Assembly (NCBI RefSeq): GCF_004134865.1
Contig: NZ_SDPO01000001.1
Location: 992,001-1,056,000 of the forward strand
DNA from: Agromyces fucosus
GTDB taxonomy: Bacteria; Actinomycetota; Actinomycetes; Actinomycetales; Microbacteriaceae
Length of the DNA stretch: 64,000 nucleotides
Direction: 5' to 3'
Numbering within the stretch: position 1 is the stretch's first letter; every line of letters starts with the position of its first letter. The notes under the pieces were generated by a model. It ran no database searches. It saw only the letters and a list, made by a program, of their open reading frames with translations, and was not told the origin of the DNA. A program made the position numbers and the translations under genes. Below are positions 60,489-64,000 of this stretch, piece by piece.

Positions 60489-60509
60489 GAGCGGATGCGG
60501 CATCCGCTC
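60489..60509 (+). terminator. Hairpin after the small HTH gene
   Basis: 9-bp stem GAGCGGATG/CATCCGCTC with a 3-nt loop, 36 nt past the stop; the next gene starts 24 nt later, so it may terminate or attenuate. Confidence 0.55.
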
Positions 60510-60532
60510 GTCGCGTACGTCAGGAAGAGGAA

Positions 60533-62410
60533 ATGAGCGACACCCGCACCAGACGATCCCCCTTCTCGCGGCGCACGGAGACCACCGGCCCGCGTGCCAC
60601 CTTCCGACAGTTGCTGCCCTTCATCTTCGAGCACCGTCCCGTGCTCATCTGGGTCGCGATCCTCTCGGTCGTCGGCGCGCTCGCGAGCCTCGCCCAGCCG
60701 TTGCTCGTCGCCCAGGTGATCCAGGTCGTCGAGGCCGGCGAGGCGCTCGGCGGCATCGTCTGGGCACTCGTCGCCCTCGTCATCGTCAGCGGCGTGATCA
60801 CGGGCTACCAGCACTACCTGCTGCAGCGCACCGGCGAAGGCGTCGTGCTCTCGAGCCGCAAGCGCCTCATCGGCAAGCTGCTGCGGCTGCCGATCGCCGA
60901 GTTCGACACCCGCCGCACCGGCGACCTCGTCTCGCGCGTCGGCAGCGACACGACGATGCTGCGCGCCGTGCTCACGCAGGGCCTCGTCGAGGCGATCGGC
61001 GGCACCGTCACCTTCATCGGCGCCCTCATCGCGATGCTCGTCATCGACCCCGTGCTGCTCGGCCTCACCGTGCTCGTCATCGCCGTCGCCATCACGACCG
61101 TCACGCTGTTGTCGCGTCATGTGCGCGAGGCGTCGCACCAGGCGCAGGCGAAGGTCGGCGACGTCGCGGCATCCGTCGAACGCGCCATCGGCGCCGTGCG
61201 CACGATCCGCGCGGCCGGCGCGACCGAGCGCGAGATCCTCGACGTCGAGGCGCACGCCGAGGGCGCCTGGCAGATGGGCGTGAAGGTCGCGAAGATCTCC
61301 GCCCTCATCGTGCCGGTCGCGGGCATCGCGATGCAGGTGTCGTTCCTCGTGGTGCTCGGCGTCGGCGGCTTCCGCGTGGCATCCGGCGCTCTCGAGGTCG
61401 CCGACCTCGTCGCCTTCATCCTCTTCCTGTTCATGATGATCATGCCGCTCGGCCTGTTCTTCGGCGCGATCACCTCGGTGAACCAGGCACTCGGCGCCCT
61501 CGGCCGTATCCAGGAGATCCTCGACCTGCCCGACGAAGACGCGCACGACCGCGAACTCGCACCGCTCGCGCTCATGGTCGGCGAGGCGAACGCGGGCGTC
61601 CTGCCCGACGCACCGGCGATCGCCTTCGACGACGTCTCCTTCGCGTATGCGGTGACGCGCCAGGACCCGGCCGACCCCGCGAACGAGACTGCCGACGAGC
61701 ACCTGCCGGAGCCCGACGTCACGGATCGTCAGCCCGTGCTGCGCGGCGTCTCCTTCCAGGTCCCCCGCGGCCAGCGCATCGCGCTCGTCGGCCCGTCGGG
61801 CGCAGGCAAGTCGACGATCCTCGCGCTCGTCGAGCGCTTCTACGACCCCTCGGTCGGCACGGTGCGCATGGGCGGCCTCGACCTGCGATCGATCGACCGG
61901 GCGGAGCTCCGCGCCCAGATCGGCTACGTCGAACAGGATGCCCCGGTGCTGGCCGGCAGCCTCCGCGACAACCTGAAGCTCGGCAGCCCCGACGCGAGCG
62001 ATGCGGCGTGCGAGCAGGTGCTGCGCGCCGTGAACCTCGGCGGCGTGCTCGATCGCGACCCCGCGGGCCTCGACGCCGCGGTGGGCGACGACGGCATCAT
62101 GCTCTCGGGCGGCGAACGCCAGCGACTCGCGATCGCCCGCGCGCTGCTCGCGGCTCCCCCGATCCTGCTGCTCGACGAGTCGACCTCATCGCTCGACGGC
62201 GTCAACGAGCGCATGATGCGCGACGCGGTCGATGCGGTCTCCGAGGGGCGCACGCTCATCGTGATCGCGCACCGGCTCTCGACGGTCATCGACTCCGACC
62301 GCATCATCGTGCTCGACGAGGGCCGCGTGATCGGCGAGGGCACGCACGCCGAGCTCGTGGCGGCCGTGCCGCTCTACCGCGATCTGGCGGCGCACCAGTT
62401 GCTCGTGTGA
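60533..62410 (+). CDS. ABC exporter, fused permease and ATPase
   Basis: 625 residues. Six-helix membrane domain about 25-330, then the ATPase: Walker A GPSGAGKST (about 421), signature LSGGERQRLAIARAL, Walker B ILLLDESTSSLD, H-loop IAHRLSTV. The linker before Walker A is long and acidic (ADEHLPEPD). Type IV exporter, homodimer or heterodimer; drug or lipid export are the usual roles. AGGAAGAGG gives the start at 60533. Confidence 0.92.
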   Translation: MSDTRTRRSPFSRRTETTGPRATFRQLLPFIFEHRPVLIWVAILSVVGALASLAQPLLVAQVIQVVEAGEALGGIVWALVALVIVSGVITGYQHYLLQRTGEGVVLSSRKRLIGKLLRLPIAEFDTRRTGDLVSRVGSDTTMLRAVLTQGLVEAIGGTVTFIGALIAMLVIDPVLLGLTVLVIAVAITTVTLLSRHVREASHQAQAKVGDVAASVERAIGAVRTIRAAGATEREILDVEAHAEGAWQMGVKVAKISALIVPVAGIAMQVSFLVVLGVGGFRVASGALEVADLVAFILFLFMMIMPLGLFFGAITSVNQALGALGRIQEILDLPDEDAHDRELAPLALMVGEANAGVLPDAPAIAFDDVSFAYAVTRQDPADPANETADEHLPEPDVTDRQPVLRGVSFQVPRGQRIALVGPSGAGKSTILALVERFYDPSVGTVRMGGLDLRSIDRAELRAQIGYVEQDAPVLAGSLRDNLKLGSPDASDAACEQVLRAVNLGGVLDRDPAGLDAAVGDDGIMLSGGERQRLAIARALLAAPPILLLDESTSSLDGVNERMMRDAVDAVSEGRTLIVIAHRLSTVIDSDRIIVLDEGRVIGEGTHAELVAAVPLYRDLAAHQLLV

Positions 62411-62468
62411 CGTCGGCGGTGCGTTCGCGCGTCACCGAGTGAACTGCGCCGCAGCCAGCGGGCCGCAC

Positions 62469-62498
62469 CTCAGTGCGAACCCGAGCGAAACTCAGTGC
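62469..62498 (+). repeat. CTCAGTGC direct repeat upstream of an unknown gene
   Basis: CTCAGTGC at 62469-62476 and 62491-62498, 22 bp apart (about two helical turns), within the 179-nt gap before the next gene. Possible regulator site; nothing else is recognised in the gap. Confidence 0.35.
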
Positions 62499-62589
62499 TT
62501 GCTCGGATGGCGCCCCGGCGCGACCTTCGTAGCGTGACTCCCGCATTCCCGACCGGATGCCCAGAGCCCACGCCCCACGGAGGACCCCC

Positions 62590-63417
62590 ATGACCATCGC
62601 AACCGTCTCGAACGAGCGCGATCTCGCACACCTCGACGAACTCCCCGTCGCTCTCATCGACGAGCTCCCCATCGGAACCGACGACGCCGACACGGCCACG
62701 ACCCGCAGCGGACTCGGCAACTCCTTCGATCGCGTGCAGGCCGGCATCCAGGGCTGGCTCAGGCACTGGGAGCCGTTGCGGCTGCCGGCCTTCACCGCCG
62801 TGCGCGACGTCATGCCCGATGGCGACCGCGGCCGCTCGTCGCTGCGGGCCGCACCGACGCAGCCCGACGGTGCGGTTCGCCTCACCGCGAGCCTCTACGA
62901 CCCGCCGGGCCGCGACGGCGACCCGCTCGCGTGGTCGCGCAACTGGGCGAGCACGGCGGTGCTCCCTCCGGCCCGTGAGGCCGGTCGCCTGTACTACCGC
63001 TTCCGCGTCTCGAGCCGGCTCGTGCTCGACGGCCAAGCCGCGCTCAGCCTCGTCTCGACGAGCGTGAACTTCGGCGTCGTCGCCGACGCGGCGAAGGCGA
63101 GCCCGTTCCACGTCACCGGGTTCGCCACGCCGATCGCGCGCCCGCTCATGGGGGTGCAGTGCCGCGCCGATCAGGATGCGTCTGCGTCGCAGGTCTTCGA
63201 GGGTTCGATCGCCGTGCGCCAGGGCGAGACCCCCGCCATGGCGTTCGTCATCGGCACCGACCTGCTCTTCGAGAACGGATGGGTCCGGATGCACGAGGGA
63301 TCCAGCACCTGGATCGGCCCGACCGAGCCCGGCGCGAGCGGCACGATCGAGTTCCGCTACGCGCCGGCCGCGATGCTGCGGCTGCTCGGCCGCCTCGACG
63401 AGCCGCACGTCGCCTGA
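62590..63417 (+). CDS. Hypothetical protein, 275 aa
   Basis: I do not recognise the family. No signal peptide or membrane helix. The first 45 residues are acidic (DELPVALIDELPIGTDDADTA is one such stretch). The rest looks beta-rich with regular alternation (LYYRFRVSSRLVLDG, ALSLVSTSVNFGVV, GTIEFRYAPAAML), perhaps a jelly-roll type sandwich. ATG 62590 has a GGAGG ribosome site seven nt upstream. It is transcribed with, or just before, the 2H phosphoesterase gene. Confidence 0.7.
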   Translation: MTIATVSNERDLAHLDELPVALIDELPIGTDDADTATTRSGLGNSFDRVQAGIQGWLRHWEPLRLPAFTAVRDVMPDGDRGRSSLRAAPTQPDGAVRLTASLYDPPGRDGDPLAWSRNWASTAVLPPAREAGRLYYRFRVSSRLVLDGQAALSLVSTSVNFGVVADAAKASPFHVTGFATPIARPLMGVQCRADQDASASQVFEGSIAVRQGETPAMAFVIGTDLLFENGWVRMHEGSSTWIGPTEPGASGTIEFRYAPAAMLRLLGRLDEPHVA

Positions 63418-63475
63418 CCCGATCGGCCCGCGGCCCGCGCTGTACGCCTGGCCCGTGGTGGACGAGAATCGGCGG

Positions 63476-63982
63476 ATGATGCACCTCGTCGTCGTGCTGC
63501 CGCTCTCGCCGCTCACCGCCGGCGATTCGTTCACGGTCGCCGAATGGCCGCTGCACGTCACGCTCCTGGAGCCGTTCAGCACCGATCGCCCTGAGGTCGT
63601 GGCGGCTGTGCTCCGCAAGGTTGCGAGGGGCTCCCGGCCGATCCACAGCGCCGCCGGCGAGCCCGCCCTGTTCGGGCGACGGCACGACGTGCCGGTCACG
63701 CTCATCCGCGACGGCGGTGAGCTCTCCGCGCTCCGGGCCACGACGATCGCCGCCCTGGACCGCGCCGGTGTCGCCGCAGGCCGCCTTCGCACCGAATTCC
63801 GCCCGCACGTCACGGTGAAGCGCCGCGGCGGGGTCGAGCCCGGCGACCGGGTGACGCTGCGACAGCTCGCACTCGTCGACATGCGACCGTCGTCGGGCGC
63901 CCACCATCGCAGCGTGCTCGGCGTCTGGCCGCTCGGCGAGGCATCCGTCACCGGCCCGGCACCACCGTCAGCGGCCAACTGA
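63476..63982 (+). CDS. 2H phosphoesterase (2'-5' RNA ligase-like)
   Basis: 168 residues. Two HxT motifs, LHVTLLEPF (about 25-33) and PHVTVKRRGG (about 109-118), are the hallmark of the 2H superfamily, which hydrolyses 2',3'-cyclic or 2'-5' phosphodiester bonds. Two adjacent ATGs (63476, 63479) follow a GGCGG stretch; an upstream GTG is possible. Biological substrate unknown. The window ends 18 nt after the stop. Confidence 0.8.
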   Translation: MMHLVVVLPLSPLTAGDSFTVAEWPLHVTLLEPFSTDRPEVVAAVLRKVARGSRPIHSAAGEPALFGRRHDVPVTLIRDGGELSALRATTIAALDRAGVAAGRLRTEFRPHVTVKRRGGVEPGDRVTLRQLALVDMRPSSGAHHRSVLGVWPLGEASVTGPAPPSAAN

Positions 63983-64000
63983 CGTGAGGGTGCCGGCCCC

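Noticed and set aside
1-64000. tRNA or rRNA genes
   Set aside because: I found no cloverleaf with a T-loop GTTCRANNC in tRNA context and no rRNA sequence by eye; a tRNA scan would settle this.

Overview
The window is high-GC actinobacterial chromosome. Gene content and order point to the family Microbacteriaceae (Agromyces-like). The clues are a sdhCDAB operon divergent from a mannose-1-phosphate guanylyltransferase gene, TANNNT-type -10 boxes that sometimes sit 6 nt before a start codon, GTG starts, ATGA stop/start overlaps and GGATGCCG-type hairpins. The genus is inference. I see no tRNA, rRNA, CRISPR array, transposase or phage gene.

Layout. (1) 1-3.8 kb: 5' end of a manC-like gene (minus), then sdhC-sdhD-sdhA-sdhB (plus), succinate dehydrogenase. 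(2) 3.9-27.7 kb: an accessory block of four giant secreted, wall- or membrane-anchored adhesin-like proteins, all on the minus strand (3140, 2389, 1429 and 679 aa). Each has its own terminator hairpin. Three of the four have a related upstream DNA element. All four end in a related Cys/Trp-rich module followed by an xAx[T/S]G-type sorting signal. This is the most unusual part of the window. (3) 27.9-32.4 kb: YihY/BrkB membrane protein, exonuclease III, tryptophanyl-tRNA synthetase, GNAT acetyltransferase and HAD hydrolase. (4) 32.6-38.1 kb: glycerol use (glpD, glpF, glpK on minus) divergent from a SorC/DeoR-type regulator. (5) 38.1-41.9 kb: FMN riboswitch and the complete riboflavin operon ribD-ribE-ribBA-ribH. 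(6) 41.9-47.2 kb: DUF2269-like membrane protein, MHS-type MFS transporter, a Met/Cys-rich copper-storage-like protein, a small unknown protein, an HSL-type esterase and a PucR-like regulator. (7) 47.3-58.4 kb: assimilatory sulfate reduction on minus: chelatase, then sulfite reductase, APS reductase, CysD, CysN, a sulfonate-type ABC importer, SUMT (CobA), ferredoxin-NADP reductase and ferredoxin, mostly with overlapping ends. (8) 58.4-64 kb: secreted carboxylesterase, tiny HTH protein with two palindromic operators, ABC exporter, a protein of unknown function and a 2H phosphoesterase.

How the genes work together. The sulfur block is almost a self-contained pathway: import, ATP sulfurylase (CysDN), APS reductase, siroheme-dependent sulfite reductase, two siroheme-making enzymes (SUMT and chelatase) and an electron supply (Fpr plus FdxA). 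The glp genes cover uptake, phosphorylation and oxidation of glycerol under a divergent regulator. The rib operon makes the FMN/FAD used by SdhA, GlpD and Fpr. The adhesin block has no obvious metabolic link and looks like a surface-structure island between housekeeping genes.
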